The translations under genes were made by a program, and so were the position numbers. From Mesostigma viride (lineage: Eukaryota > Streptophyta > Mesostigmatophyceae > Mesostigmatales > Mesostigmataceae), in the NCBI GenBank assembly GCA_009746045.1, contig RPFO01000078.1, positions 1,836,222 through 1,900,221 of the forward strand: a stretch of 64,000 bases of DNA, given 5' to 3'. Each line of letters begins with the position of its first letter. Position 1 is the first letter of the stretch. This document shows, piece after piece, positions 19,215 through 28,365 of this stretch. Under the pieces are notes generated by a model, which worked only from the letters and a program-made list of their open reading frames with translations, was not told the DNA's origin and searched no databases.

Positions 19215-21589
19215 ATCACCTTAAGAAAAGCCCTCTTGAAATCAATCAGCACAGAGCTGTACGCAATGCCCTTGACCAGGAAAGACAGATATATACACAG
19301 AACAATCCTCCAGGTATCATGCAGCATCCCAGGCGTATACAACTCCTCATCTGTCAGCTCCCCCGTGCCATGGTACTCAGTCACAACTGGCCTCACATGT
19401 GGCACCTGCACACCGTCTATCTCCTTCAGCTTGAGCACAAACAAGAGCCTTAGCAACTGATGCTCCCTGGGCAACTCATCCACAGGCTCAGCACAGTTAG
19501 ACACTATCCAGTCATGCCCACTGGAGACAAACCCTAGAATCCATGCCTTAGCCATCTTGGGGCTTTGCATCAACTCTACCAACTGGTGCCAGGAAATAGG
19601 ACTGTGACCAGCAATCTGGTACTTGTGCACCCCCAAGTCCCGTGGATCTAGGGTGGTTGGGATGATCAACAAGTCCTCAGCAATGGGCTCCTTGCCTTCA
19701 GGCCCCACACTCTGCTGCCCCTTCACAGCCTTGACTGCCACAGCTAGACCCTTGGAGTAGTGATATCTCTGGAGGGGCAAACTGCCATGACCTTCTAGTG
19801 CAAGCTCATCTGCTGACAGAGTCACTCCTGGCATGCACAAGAAATTCTGGCCCAAAATGGCAGGCCCCTGGTACCCTTCCACCACACAGAACGCAGTGGG
19901 GACACCCAGGATAGGCACAGTCACTTCCCCTAGGATCTTCATTGTTACAGTGCCCGTAAAGTCACTCACTGCCCTGCAGCCAGCCTTATTCACCTTCAGG
20001 CCCTGAGCATCCTCCACCCTGATGATAGACACCTCTGAGTTAGTATCCACTTCTAGGGTAGCAGCCCAGCAAGAACCCCATTCAGTCAACTTAGATACCT
20101 TGGGATCCTTGTGCTTGTTGAACATGAGCGACCGGACAATGTCTGCCATGAGTGGCCTCTTGGACCCTGGTGCAGGCCCAGCCCCCGTTGGCTCCACCAC
20201 AGGTGATGCAGTTGCCTCCTGCACCTCATCATCATCAGAGGGATAGCCACCTCCCACGTCAGTGACAGGCACATCAACTACCTGGTCCTTAACCTGGCCC
20301 TCCAGCCAACACTGGGGTCCAGGCCCGTCTGCAGGCCAGATTGCATGTGGCTTGCGTTCCTTGACGTTGGCCCAGCTCAACCTGTAAACATGCCTGGGAT
20401 TACTCTCCAAGGCCACAAGGCAGGAACGATTGGCATCTTCCACACAGGTCACCACCCCGTTCTGCCACTTGCCCCTCTTGCCCTGCATTGATGGCTCCTT
20501 CCACATTCTGACCTTCAGCCCCACCTGAGGCCTCAGCACATTCCAGCCCCTATCCTTGCGTCTCAACTGAGCAAACACCCTGTCTGCTTTCCTCAAGCAA
20601 GCCTGGACCACTTCCTGGGCTAGCATCCCAAACTGCAGTGCTACAGGATTGACAGCCACCCCGTCATAATAGTAGTTTATTCTGAGGTTCAACTGTTCTT
20701 CCACCTGCCTGGTCCACACTGCCCTCTCCAAAGCAGATGCTACCAGTGGCACCTTAGGTTCTGCCAGCACTACGGTCTTGACCTCCCTGATGGATCTCTC
20801 CACAGCACCTTGCTGTCCATGGCTCTCCCTGGGCGTGACCAGCAGCTTGCATGGCAGTTGCTCCTGCTGTGACAGTAGGCACTCAAACTGAATATCAGCC
20901 TGTACTGTCTTGTACACCCCAAAGCCTGGTAAGAGAGTCTGCAAGCCCAGCAGCAGGGTATTCCCCTTCATATCTGGCAGAATCTGGAGCAGCCTGTACC
21001 TGCTAAATCTGTCCACTGCCACCAAAATGTATAAGCCCCTGATATGCTGGACGTCTACCTGGATGTCCCCCTTCTCCCTGGCAGGCTCCCTAGCATGGGA
21101 CCTTGGCTTCTTGGCAGCATTCTCCTTACAAGCACATTGCTCAGCTGCAGCCCTGCATGCTTCCCTCAGTGGCTCATCTCCAATCTTCCAACCAAACATC
21201 TCAGCCATGGCTGTGTGACCAAAGATATTGTGCAGCCTGCGTCCAGCATCCGTGTAGCTCAGTTGCCTAGCCAGATTACGCACCTGGGAAGACGCCTGGA
21301 CGGGCCCTGCGTGTGAGGACGCAACATCCACCTTCTGCATCTTGGATCCAGAGGACCCAGCAGACCCTCCCAGCAGAGCATCTAGGCTCCCAGAGCCAAC
21401 CCTGTCTGGGGACCCTCCACCTGTTGACAGTTGAGGGGATTGTTGTGCTGCAGCATGCATGCAATCTTGTGGAATGAGAACATCAGTACACCCCTGGTGC
21501 TGATCAGAGGTGGCACCCTGCCCAGATTTATTTACATGTGAAGCTGTGTCCCCACAGGGTGTCTCACTATGTACACGGGACTGCTTCAC
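19166..21589 (-). CDS. Element 2 Pol: integrase, protease-like domain, RT start
   Basis: 807 residues in frame with Gag, separated from it by one UGA. Residues 1-105 are low-complexity. Integrase: H120 and H125, a Cys cluster at 145-154, catalytic D179 (QVDVQHI), D232 (VQADIQF) and E264 (GAVERSI), with only 31 residues between the last two; a CTD-like part follows to about 415. After an acidic linker comes a retropepsin-like domain: VDTNSEVSII (D515), FTGTVTMKILGEV and AILGQNFLCMPG (about 577-588). RT starts near 660 with VRPVVTEYHGTGELTDEELYTPG and reaches IDFKRAFLK before the frame break. No protease motif occurs before integrase, so the order differs from standard copia (Gag-PR-IN-RT-RH). 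Confidence 0.85.
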   Translation of the reverse strand: MKQSRVHSETPCGDTASHVNKSGQGATSDQHQGCTDVLIPQDCMHAAAQQSPQLSTGGGSPDRVGSGSLDALLGGSAGSSGSKMQKVDVASSHAGPVQASSQVRNLARQLSYTDAGRRLHNIFGHTAMAEMFGWKIGDEPLREACRAAAEQCACKENAAKKPRSHAREPAREKGDIQVDVQHIRGLYILVAVDRFSRYRLLQILPDMKGNTLLLGLQTLLPGFGVYKTVQADIQFECLLSQQEQLPCKLLVTPRESHGQQGAVERSIREVKTVVLAEPKVPLVASALERAVWTRQVEEQLNLRINYYYDGVAVNPVALQFGMLAQEVVQACLRKADRVFAQLRRKDRGWNVLRPQVGLKVRMWKEPSMQGKRGKWQNGVVTCVEDANRSCLVALESNPRHVYRLSWANVKERKPHAIWPADGPGPQCWLEGQVKDQVVDVPVTDVGGGYPSDDDEVQEATASPVVEPTGAGPAPGSKRPLMADIVRSLMFNKHKDPKVSKLTEWGSCWAATLEVDTNSEVSIIRVEDAQGLKVNKAGCRAVSDFTGTVTMKILGEVTVPILGVPTAFCVVEGYQGPAILGQNFLCMPGVTLSADELALEGHGSLPLQRYHYSKGLAVAVKAVKGQQSVGPEGKEPIAEDLLIIPTTLDPRDLGVHKYQIAGHSPISWHQLVELMQSPKMAKAWILGFVSSGHDWIVSNCAEPVDELPREHQLLRLLFVLKLKEIDGVQVPHVRPVVTEYHGTGELTDEELYTPGMLHDTWRIVLCIYLSFLVKGIAYSSVLIDFKRAFLKVMWSRPRRRGVISLPSL

Positions 21590-21595
21590 TAGTCA
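21587..21595 (-). promoter_or_regulatory. Gag-Pol stop codon in readthrough context UGA-CUA-G
   Basis: The gag stop TGA (21593-21595) is followed in the same frame by CTA (21590-21592) and GTG, after which pol is open for 807 codons. UGA followed by CUAG is a known efficient readthrough context in eukaryotes. Gag and Pol are therefore probably linked by stop-codon readthrough; no frameshift is needed. Confidence 0.7.
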
Positions 21596-22290
21596 CTTCT
21601 GATCAGACTGCCCCTTCTTCTTGTTTGGGCAATCCCTCTTCCAGTGACCTTCCTTGCCACAAGCAAAACACTTGCTCTTGCCAGACCCTCCCCCTGGGGC
21701 CTTGCTGTCCTGCTTGTTCTGGTTGCCTGAGGCCTGATTGTTATTCTGCCCCTGGCCACCACCCTTACCCTGCTGATGGCTGTTACGGTTGCCAGACTGG
21801 TTCCCCTGATTCTGGTTCCCCTGCTGACCTCCTCCACCACCCTGGTTCTGCTCCTTCTGGGCCTGCTTCCTTCTCCTGCTACCATACCGTGTCCCAGATG
21901 GGGTACGGTTCTTGCCCTGGCTAGCCTGAGACGCTGACCCTCCCTGAGAACTGATACCCTTGCAGGTAGGGACCCGGGTCCTGAAGTTTAGTATCACACG
22001 CTTCAGAGCCCCCCAGGTGCCATCAGTGAGATCACAGAGCTGCCTAGCAGTAGCCCTACCTTCCTCTGACAAGCCCATCTTATCAAAGAAGTGGTCTGCT
22101 GCTGCCCTGACTGTCACACTGAAGCCCTGCTTCTTGCCTGCCTCCACGATCAACTCAAACCTGGCCAGCTCAGCAGCCACCTCACCCTTGATCTCAAACT
22201 CATCAAATTCTCTCTTCTTTTCCATGGTGAGATTGTGAACCCTGTCAGAAAACTCCTCCTTGATGTCATAGGAACTGCAGCCAAGTGTGC
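21593..22290 (-). CDS. Element 2 Gag, C-terminal part with CCHC knuckle
   Basis: The open frame begins near 22290 (an internal Met lies at 22225). It shows a helical capsid-like part (MEKKREFDEFEIKGEV through DGTWGALKRVILNF), a long N/Q/G-rich low-complexity stretch (about residues 95-175 of the 210-residue ORF) and the zinc knuckle CFACGKEGHWKRDC just before the UGA stop. It is joined upstream by a one-base shift in a G4 run (about 22293) to a frame reading LDKWLDDMKLVVGSV and ERVNDMARHALKEG. Nucleocapsid/capsid role is inferred from the knuckle and position. Confidence 0.8.
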
Positions 22291-22447
22291 CCCTCTTTCA
22301 GAGCATGCCTAGCCATGTCATTGACCCTTTCAGACGACCCCTTGTTTGCGGTGGAAGAGTGAAACACCCTGACAATATCCACACCTGCTGCGACAGAGCC
22401 CACAACTAGCTTCATGTCATCAAGCCATTTATCCAGGTTGTCTTGCT

Positions 22448-22915
22448 TCAGGGAGGGTTGAGCGCTTTCTGCCCATTCATGACTGTCACAGCATCAGAAA
22501 ATGGACGGGTGCCAGGCAACACACTCCCCACACGCACTGGTGGTGCCTGGGGAGGGTCAATCCTAGCCTCCAAACGCTCGGGCAACATACCAGACACCCT
22601 ATCGTGAACAGCAGCTTGCTTTGCAGCACGCACACCTGGGGTGACGATGGCGTCCTCCTCACCAGGCGTTGTGAGCACCACTGCATCCGTAGGTCGCCTG
22701 GCACGCTTGACTTTCTCCGCCTCAGCTTGCCCATCACGCCACCGCTTGTGTGTTCTCCCGGCTCTGGGGTCCATCTCTGGGATAGGTTGCCCAGCTGGCG
22801 CCTCCACGCCCCTCTCCTCCATCGCCTCCCCTTCCTCTCTGGCGATGTCCTCCTCTGCCGTTCGCTCCCGTTGCTCCTCGAATGTCGCCGCACCCCGGCT
22901 TGCCCTCCTAGGCAT
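22448..22915 (-). CDS. Element 2 Gag, N-terminal part
   Basis: The ATG at 22915 (MPRRASRG) opens a basic, then E/R-rich segment (EEQRERTAEEDIAREEGEAM), followed by a P/V-rich linker. The frame ends at 22448 with a stop, while another frame continues with the capsid-like part, so a shift lies at about 22480. The start is 69 bases after the ORF1 stop (22984). The ORF track-like extension upstream of 22915 lacks coding character. Confidence 0.6.
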   Translation of the reverse strand: MPRRASRGAATFEEQRERTAEEDIAREEGEAMEERGVEAPAGQPIPEMDPRAGRTHKRWRDGQAEAEKVKRARRPTDAVVLTTPGEEDAIVTPGVRAAKQAAVHDRVSGMLPERLEARIDPPQAPPVRVGSVLPGTRPFSDAVTVMNGQKALNPP

Positions 22916-22983
22916 TATATACAATGGCTGCGACCAACTTTGCAACAAGAAAACAGCAAACTCTCCACCTATCCTCCACCCCC

Positions 22984-23948
22984 TCAAGCCTCGTTTTCAG
23001 ACGAAGCTTCTCCTGCAACCGGTGCAGGTGCTGGCTCGTGGAACGGTCCCTCCACCGGATTCAATGGCTGCCCCTGGTCGTCGTGAGTAGGCACAGGCCT
23101 AATAACCACCGGAAGCCTCAAACCATACGCGTAATCACGTATCCAGCGAGAACGCCCCCACCTCAGCAAATGGGCCTCACCTAAACCAACGTTGTCGTCA
23201 ATGTGGTAGCGATTAAGCTCGTCCCGCTGCGCCTGCTCACGGCCCTCCTGAGAGCCGTCGCCCTCGTGACGCCTCTGGGCCGGCTGTACTACCGCCCCTG
23301 CTGGCTGATCTACGAAGTCGTAGAAGGCGTCGTCGGCTGAGACCTCTCGACCGCCAACCACGTCGACAGTCAAACTTAGCTGGTTTAACTCTCGGCGAGA
23401 ATGTGGAGTATCCCGACTAGTGTAGATGGAGAAGGGATTAAGAGTAATGAAGACACGATCAGCAGCGCCTCTGGTCAACTCTAAGACAGAGTGCGCCAGA
23501 TTCTGGCACTCTGCCACCAACGCCTGCGTACTGCCACGAACGATGGCCTCCCGCCTGTCCCGGGCGACCTGCACCACGTTTGGCACGCCGGTGTAGTCGT
23601 CCCCAAGGCGGAGATTGGCGACAAGGTCGTTTATCTCTCGGGCACCCCCGAGGCTTATGGCAATTATCTGCAAAAGCAGAGTGACCACCTGCTCAAACGC
23701 GAATGCGTTTGTGTGGCCAGCCCGCCAAGACGCTGGCAGCCTTCTGATGATTTCCGCGAGGTCCTCGCGAAATCTCAGCAGCTGCTCGGCGCTCCTCGGA
23801 CGTACTCGCCCGGCGCCGACACCGCTCTAATATTTCGGCGCACTTCCTCCGAGTCCTCGTGCCCTCCTGCGGGTACTGGACTGGACGCCGCTACCGTTGC
23901 TGCACGCGCAAAGGTGTTTGTCCTAGCTTCAGAGTCCGAATTCGACAT
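22984..23948 (-). CDS. Element 2 ORF1, unknown protein upstream of gag
   Basis: Starts with ATG at 23948, only 24 bases after the 5' LTR. The first frame (MSNSDSEARTNTFARAA..., about 50 residues) runs to about 23790; a second frame then continues EQLLRFREDLAEIIRRLPASW, a hydrophobic helix (FEQVVTLLLQIIAISLGG), a conserved-looking globular stretch (INDLVANLRLGDDYTG, ADRVFITLNPFSIYTS) and a P/H/E-rich tail, ending at 22984. One frame break at about 23780-23830. It has no zinc knuckle or enzyme motif. It could be an accessory protein or a separate N-terminal Gag product; I do not recognise it. Confidence 0.55.
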
Positions 23949-23972
23949 ATCCGTCGACCAGACTGTAATACG

Positions 23973-24616
23973 ATTTAGATGAACGCGGATCAGTGAGTTT
24001 CTGGTCTTCCCAAGATGTGATGAATGGAGCCATGGTTTCAACCAGCGGCTTTTAACCTTTACCACAGTTGCCTCACTACCCTGTGGTCACTAGCCTGAGG
24101 CGGCAGTACCCACGGACGGTGTTGGGAAAAGACGCTTGGCCACTGCTGTGTCCGAGCCTTTCTAGGTCTCACCATTGCTGCCAGGCCTTGCACGCCTTGG
24201 CAGGTCCGCCACTGTCAATTTCCTTGGTTGCATCAATCCAGGACGTCTGTCCTTCCATGAATGACAGTAACGCTCTGGATTTATCCGTCATGACAAGTAC
24301 CCGTCCATCCCAGGCCTGCAGGACTGCCAGTCCTGAAGTCCTGTGACATTCTTGGTACCATCAACCAATATTGACCACAGTACCTCCTAGTGACAGTCGG
24401 TCCTGTGACACGTAACGTGTGATGGTTCACCCAACACTGCCACGTGCCCTGTCCCTCACGTGTCCTTAGTCCTGGTACTGCTGTAGCGTCCGGCGGCATT
24501 ACTTCGCGACTTGATAACTCTCAAGTTCCTTGTCCAAATGAGGCGTTTAGCACGGCGTTGGAAAGGCCACTTCAAGTATGATATGCTTAGCATATTGCAT
24601 CACCAATATGCTAACT
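23973..24616 (-). repeat. Element 2 5' LTR
   Basis: 644 bp, identical to 16447-17090 apart from base 24507. The 24 bases between its end and the ORF1 ATG contain TGG at an offset but no obvious primer-binding site adjoining the LTR. Confidence 0.93.
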
Positions 24617-25348
24617 GTAGCTTTGGTGTAATTGAAGCAGTATGGACGACAAAGCGGTTGTCGTCAGGATCAGATACTGAGCGTGGCTACGAGGTAAGGC
24701 TGACGCAAGATATTGCGTAAGTGTGAGGCATTCATTGGGATAAGTGTGTGTTTCCACCAGGGCGTTGGATGTAGCTCTGTGTGGATCTTTGAACTCTGTC
24801 TTGGTCATGGTGGTGCGTGGCAAGTGTGGCCAGCCCTCCTTTCTTTCATCGAGCCCAGCTATTGCTGAAACAGAGCTGCCAAGTTAGGTAGAGTATTGGT
24901 AATAAAAACGTTCATTTCATTTGCAACAAAGAACCCAGTGTGAAGCCTAACCTAGTCATACCTCACTCTCAGGTCTCACCTTTTTGAGAAGTGCAGTTGG
25001 CACCAGTGGCTTCTCGTCTTATCCACACAGAGCTAACTGAGAGTTGGTAGGTAAGCTTGGTCAAGGCTGAGGCCTCTTCCTGAATACTAGGAATAGAGGT
25101 AAAGCTGGCTGTGCAAGGCTGTCAAGGCAGGCAGCTTGCAAGCAGGTCCTGAAGCAGCATTGGTTTTCAGCTTTCAGGCAATTGTTTTCTTTCTCCTTGC
25201 CCTGTGCATCTGGTGTGGTGCCAGCAAGTTGAAGGGGCCAAGTGGTGGCCCCTGTGGTGCATACTGATTTTGCACTAGGTCTGCTCACTCTGTAGCCCAG
25301 TGATTGGTTGCAGAAACGGTGCTCACGAGAGCACAAGCACGAAGCTTG
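24617..25348 (+). other. Sequence upstream of the H gag gene
   Basis: Begins with the second TSD copy (GTAGC). No credible ORF. By position it should contain part of the 5' LTR and leader of H, but no second copy is in the window to prove it. Confidence 0.3.
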
Positions 25349-26230
25349 ATGGCAGACCAAGATGGTCAACATCAAGGGGGCGCCAACCCCAACCAAGGCA
25401 CGGTGGTGGATGGCGCACCGCGGCAGGGTGATGCTGCAGGCACGCAGGCATCCTTGCCAACTGGCGACAACGGCAATGGGCCACTCGTCCCACCAGCAGC
25501 CTCGGGTTCCGGGATGGGCAATGGGGGGGGGGTCGCCGATCGGAGTGGTGGCGTTGTTGGTGGTGGTGGTGACACATCGGTCGTCAACGGAGGGCTGGGT
25601 GGCAGCGCGGCAGGTCCTCAAGATGGAACAGTACTTCCCATCACACCATCATCGCAGATTCGGCTCAGCGGGTTGGCAGGCACCGGGCTAGCGCCGGGGC
25701 CAAGTGCCAGCCAGGGGGTGGGTGCGGATGTGTTGCAGCAGATTTTGCAACATGTAGCACAATCCCAACAACAGATGCTGAGCAGCAACAGCAGGCTATG
25801 CAGTTGCAGCAGCAGCAGACGGCGCAGTTGGCGGCGCAGATTGCAAGTCTGCACGCGACGTGGACCGCGCAAGCAACGCTGACACCAGCGCCGCACCTAC
25901 CACAGCCGCAAGTGTTGCAGCCGCAGGCGCAAGTTTGGCAGCCCCAAGCGCAGGTGTTGCAGTCGCAGGTGCCTTAAATGTCGCAGGCACCATCCGTGCA
26001 GCCACAGGCGCAAGTGCCACAGATGCAGGCGTCGCGGCAGCATGTGCCTGGGATGCCTAGTGCACAAACTGGGTTTTCTTTTGGCGTGCCGCATGCGCCG
26101 GCACCAACAAACCCAGTGACGCCACGGCTACAAACACCGTGGGTGCGGCCAGGCATCATTCCGGGATTGCAGCTAGGCAGTCCATACACGGTGGAACGAG
26201 GCTATGGGCTGGAGCCGAGGTTTGTGGCTA
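25349..26230 (+). pseudogene. H Gag, N-terminal part
   Basis: Starts at ATG 25349 (MADQDGQHQ...). G/N/P-rich N-terminus with a run of Gly/Val (about residues 55-80), then QQILQHVAQSQQQM. A frame shift at about 25775 leads into a Q-rich helix (QQQQAMQLQQQQTAQLAAQI), followed by a PQ-rich repeat (QPQAQVWQPQAQV). A TAA at 25975-25977 interrupts the same frame, which then continues to the T1 insertion at 26231. No zinc knuckle in this part. Confidence 0.6.
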
Positions 26231-26245
26231 CACTAGGAAGGGGTC

Positions 26246-26510
26246 TGTGACATTTTGTGATATTTTTTAATCACAAAATGTCACTTTTGTGACATTTTGT
26301 GATAAAAAAATGATAAAACGTGACAAAATGTGACAAAATGTGATAAAACTGTGACAAATTGTGATCGAGACATGTCATGATTGTGACAAAACGTGACAAA
26401 CGTGATAAAACCAGCATATTTTGTGATAACGTCATTATCACAAAATGTCAAAGTGTCACAAAATGTCACAAACCCACAGAAAAACAAAATGTGATAAGGT
26501 GATAAATCAC
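26246..26510. repeat. T1 left subterminal repeat array
   Basis: Many copies, in both orientations, of a short A/T-rich motif approximating TGTGACATTTTGTGATA / TATCACAAAATGTCACA. The same motif fills 34240-34760 at the other end. In CACTA elements such arrays bind transposase; that role here is inference. Confidence 0.75.
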
Positions 26511-26528
26511 AACCACTCAGGGGAAGTG

Positions 26529-27480
26529 ATATTCTGATCAGACACTCCGCAAAGGTGAAAACCTTTGCGTTCAGTGCCGGGCCGCGGAAAACGCGGAAAA
26601 CGCGATCTACAAATGAATCCGACCTGAATCGAACTGGGGACCTCTCGCACCAAATTTTGCTGACAGCAGGACGGACGTCTCCGGTTACCATGGCATCGCC
26701 AACTTACACCTACAGTCATCCGCAAAATTTCTCCTGTCCGGGGAGTGATGCAAGCCTTTCGGATTTGGTACTAGATAAATCACTCGAGATCTGTGTGTAG
26801 GAGTACTACACACGTGTCTGCACGCGAGACTTGTTCAGTCTCGCACCGTGAGACGGGCTGAACACGGCTGAATCCTTCTTTAGAAGGGGGCGTAGCCGGT
26901 ACTATCGAAATCAGCCAAACGTATATTCTGATCAGACACTCCGCAAAGGTGAAAACCTTTGCGTTCAGTGCCGGGCCGCGGAAAACGCGGAAAACGCGAT
27001 CTACAAATGAATCCGACCTGAATCGAACTGGGGACCTCTCGCACCAAATTTCGCTGACAGCAGGACGGACGTCTCCGGTTACCATGGCATCGCCAACTTA
27101 CACCTACAGTCATCCGCAAAATTTCTCCTGTCCGGGGAGTGAGGCAAGCCTTTCGGATTTGGTACTAGATAAATCACTCGAGATCTGTGTGTAGGAGTAC
27201 TACACACGTGTCTGCACGCGAGACTTGTTCAGTCTCGCACCGTGAGACGGGCTGAACACGGCTGAATCCTTCTTTAGAAGGGGGCGTAGCCGGTACTATC
27301 GAAATCAGCCAAACGTATATTCTGATCAGACACTCCGCAAAGGTGAAAACCTTTGCGTTCAGTGCCGGGCCGCGGAAAACGCGGAAAACGCGATCTACAA
27401 ATGAATCCGACCTGAATCGAACTGGGGACCTCTCGCACCAAATTTTGCTGACAGCAGGACGGACGTCTCCGGTTACCATG
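26529..27480. repeat. 394-bp tandem repeat, 2.4 copies
   Basis: Units start at 26529, 26923 and 27317 (ATATTCTGATCAGACACTCC...); the third is cut at 27480 after 164 bp. Units are nearly identical (for example TTTTGCTG/TTTCGCTG and GTGATGC/GTGAGGC differences). Each unit contains CCGCGGAAAACGCGGAAAACGCG and a tRNA 3'-half lookalike (minus strand CCAGTTCGATTC, B-box like). The flanks on both sides carry GGGGAAGTGATAT, so the block may have inserted into or expanded from that motif. Confidence 0.85.
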
Positions 27481-27573
27481 GGGAAGTGATATATCACTTA
27501 GGGGAAGTGATATACTCAGGGGAAGTGATATATCACAAAGCACGCATAATGCACATCCGCAGCAAGGAAGTGC

Positions 27574-27792
27574 GTGCATGCCGCAGCAGAGATGGAGAAG
27601 GAAAAGGCCAAGGTGGGACACGGCAAGGTGGCAATGCCAGGAGAGACAACACGTGCAGCGGTACGGGGCAAGCTTTCAAAGGATGACACCAAGAACTCGC
27701 CACTGAGAAAGTTCTTAAGCGCAGGTGACAACTTGAAAAACCAGAGGGGGGTACTGAAAGGAACTGACAAAACAAGCTGGAAACACCCTTAG
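27574..27792 (+). CDS. Small hypothetical ORF inside T1
   Basis: A 72-residue lysine-rich ORF (EKEKAKVGHGKVAMPGETT...) directly right of the tandem repeats. It has amphipathic, basic composition but no recognised motif, and could be an exon or chance. Most of 27793-30560 is otherwise featureless A/C-rich sequence. Confidence 0.2.
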   Translation: MHAAAEMEKEKAKVGHGKVAMPGETTRAAVRGKLSKDDTKNSPLRKFLSAGDNLKNQRGVLKGTDKTSWKHP

Positions 27793-28258
27793 GTGCATGA
27801 TAAAATGCACCACAATGTCATGTGCCGTGGGAGACATGGTTTATTGCAAAAATATCGACTGGGATGTTAAGAAAAACACCAATATTGAACATTCAGGGCA
27901 ATCGTCATCACGGTCATCAAGTGTCAACCTCCGACCCATCGCTGGCCAAGCATCCATCATGCTGATCAAAGGTGGCATCGTCAATATCTACACTAAATCA
28001 CAACACTGCATCATGCATCCATTGCTCTGAGCTCACAACACTGGTATGATAAAATGGCAACGGGGAGTGAACATGTTCAGATGGCATGCAACAACCCGAT
28101 GAAATGGCACAACTGATCAAATACGAACACCAACTGTATTGATACACACACAAGGAACGGTGCACTCAAGCATGGCTGTGGGTGGTGTGCAAAATGGACA
28201 CCCACAATCATCTCACAAATGCAATATAAAATCTGTTGACCGACAAGCACAACGGGGC

Positions 28259-28365
28259 TCAACAGTCCTCGTCATCAAAGTCATCATCCTCATCATCACT
28301 GAAACCATTACGAGGGCTGTCCCAGCCACCATTGCTGAAATATCTGGATGACTCTCTAGAAACAA
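28259..28365 (-). other. Possible terminal exon with acidic tail (T1, minus strand)
   Basis: The minus strand shows a pyrimidine-rich acceptor-like TGATTGTTTCTAG followed by an open stretch ending FSDDEDDDFDDEDC and a stop (28259). A strongly acidic C-terminus behind an acceptor site suggests the last exon of a spliced gene, perhaps the missing transposase, but no other exon could be assigned. Confidence 0.2.

Larger units (their letters stand above)
16447..24616 (-). mobile_element. Element 2: complete copia-like LTR retrotransposon (8170 bp)
   Basis: Two 644-bp direct repeats (16447-17090 and 23973-24616) differ at one visible base (16981 G versus 24507 C) and flank a 6.9-kb interior read on the minus strand. 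A 5-bp TSD, GTAGC, flanks the whole (16442-16446 and 24617-24621). Interior order from right to left: ORF1, gag, integrase, protease-like domain, RT, RNase H, 3' tail, purine-rich tract. Very similar LTRs imply a recent insertion. Frame breaks in ORF1, gag and RT remain. LTR ends are AGTT...AAAT in element orientation, not TG...CA. Confidence 0.93.

Noticed and set aside
26600-26690. tRNA gene(s) in the 394-bp repeat
   Set aside because: The T-loop-like GTTCGATTC is present, but T-stem and acceptor pairing fail; kept only as a tRNA-like segment.
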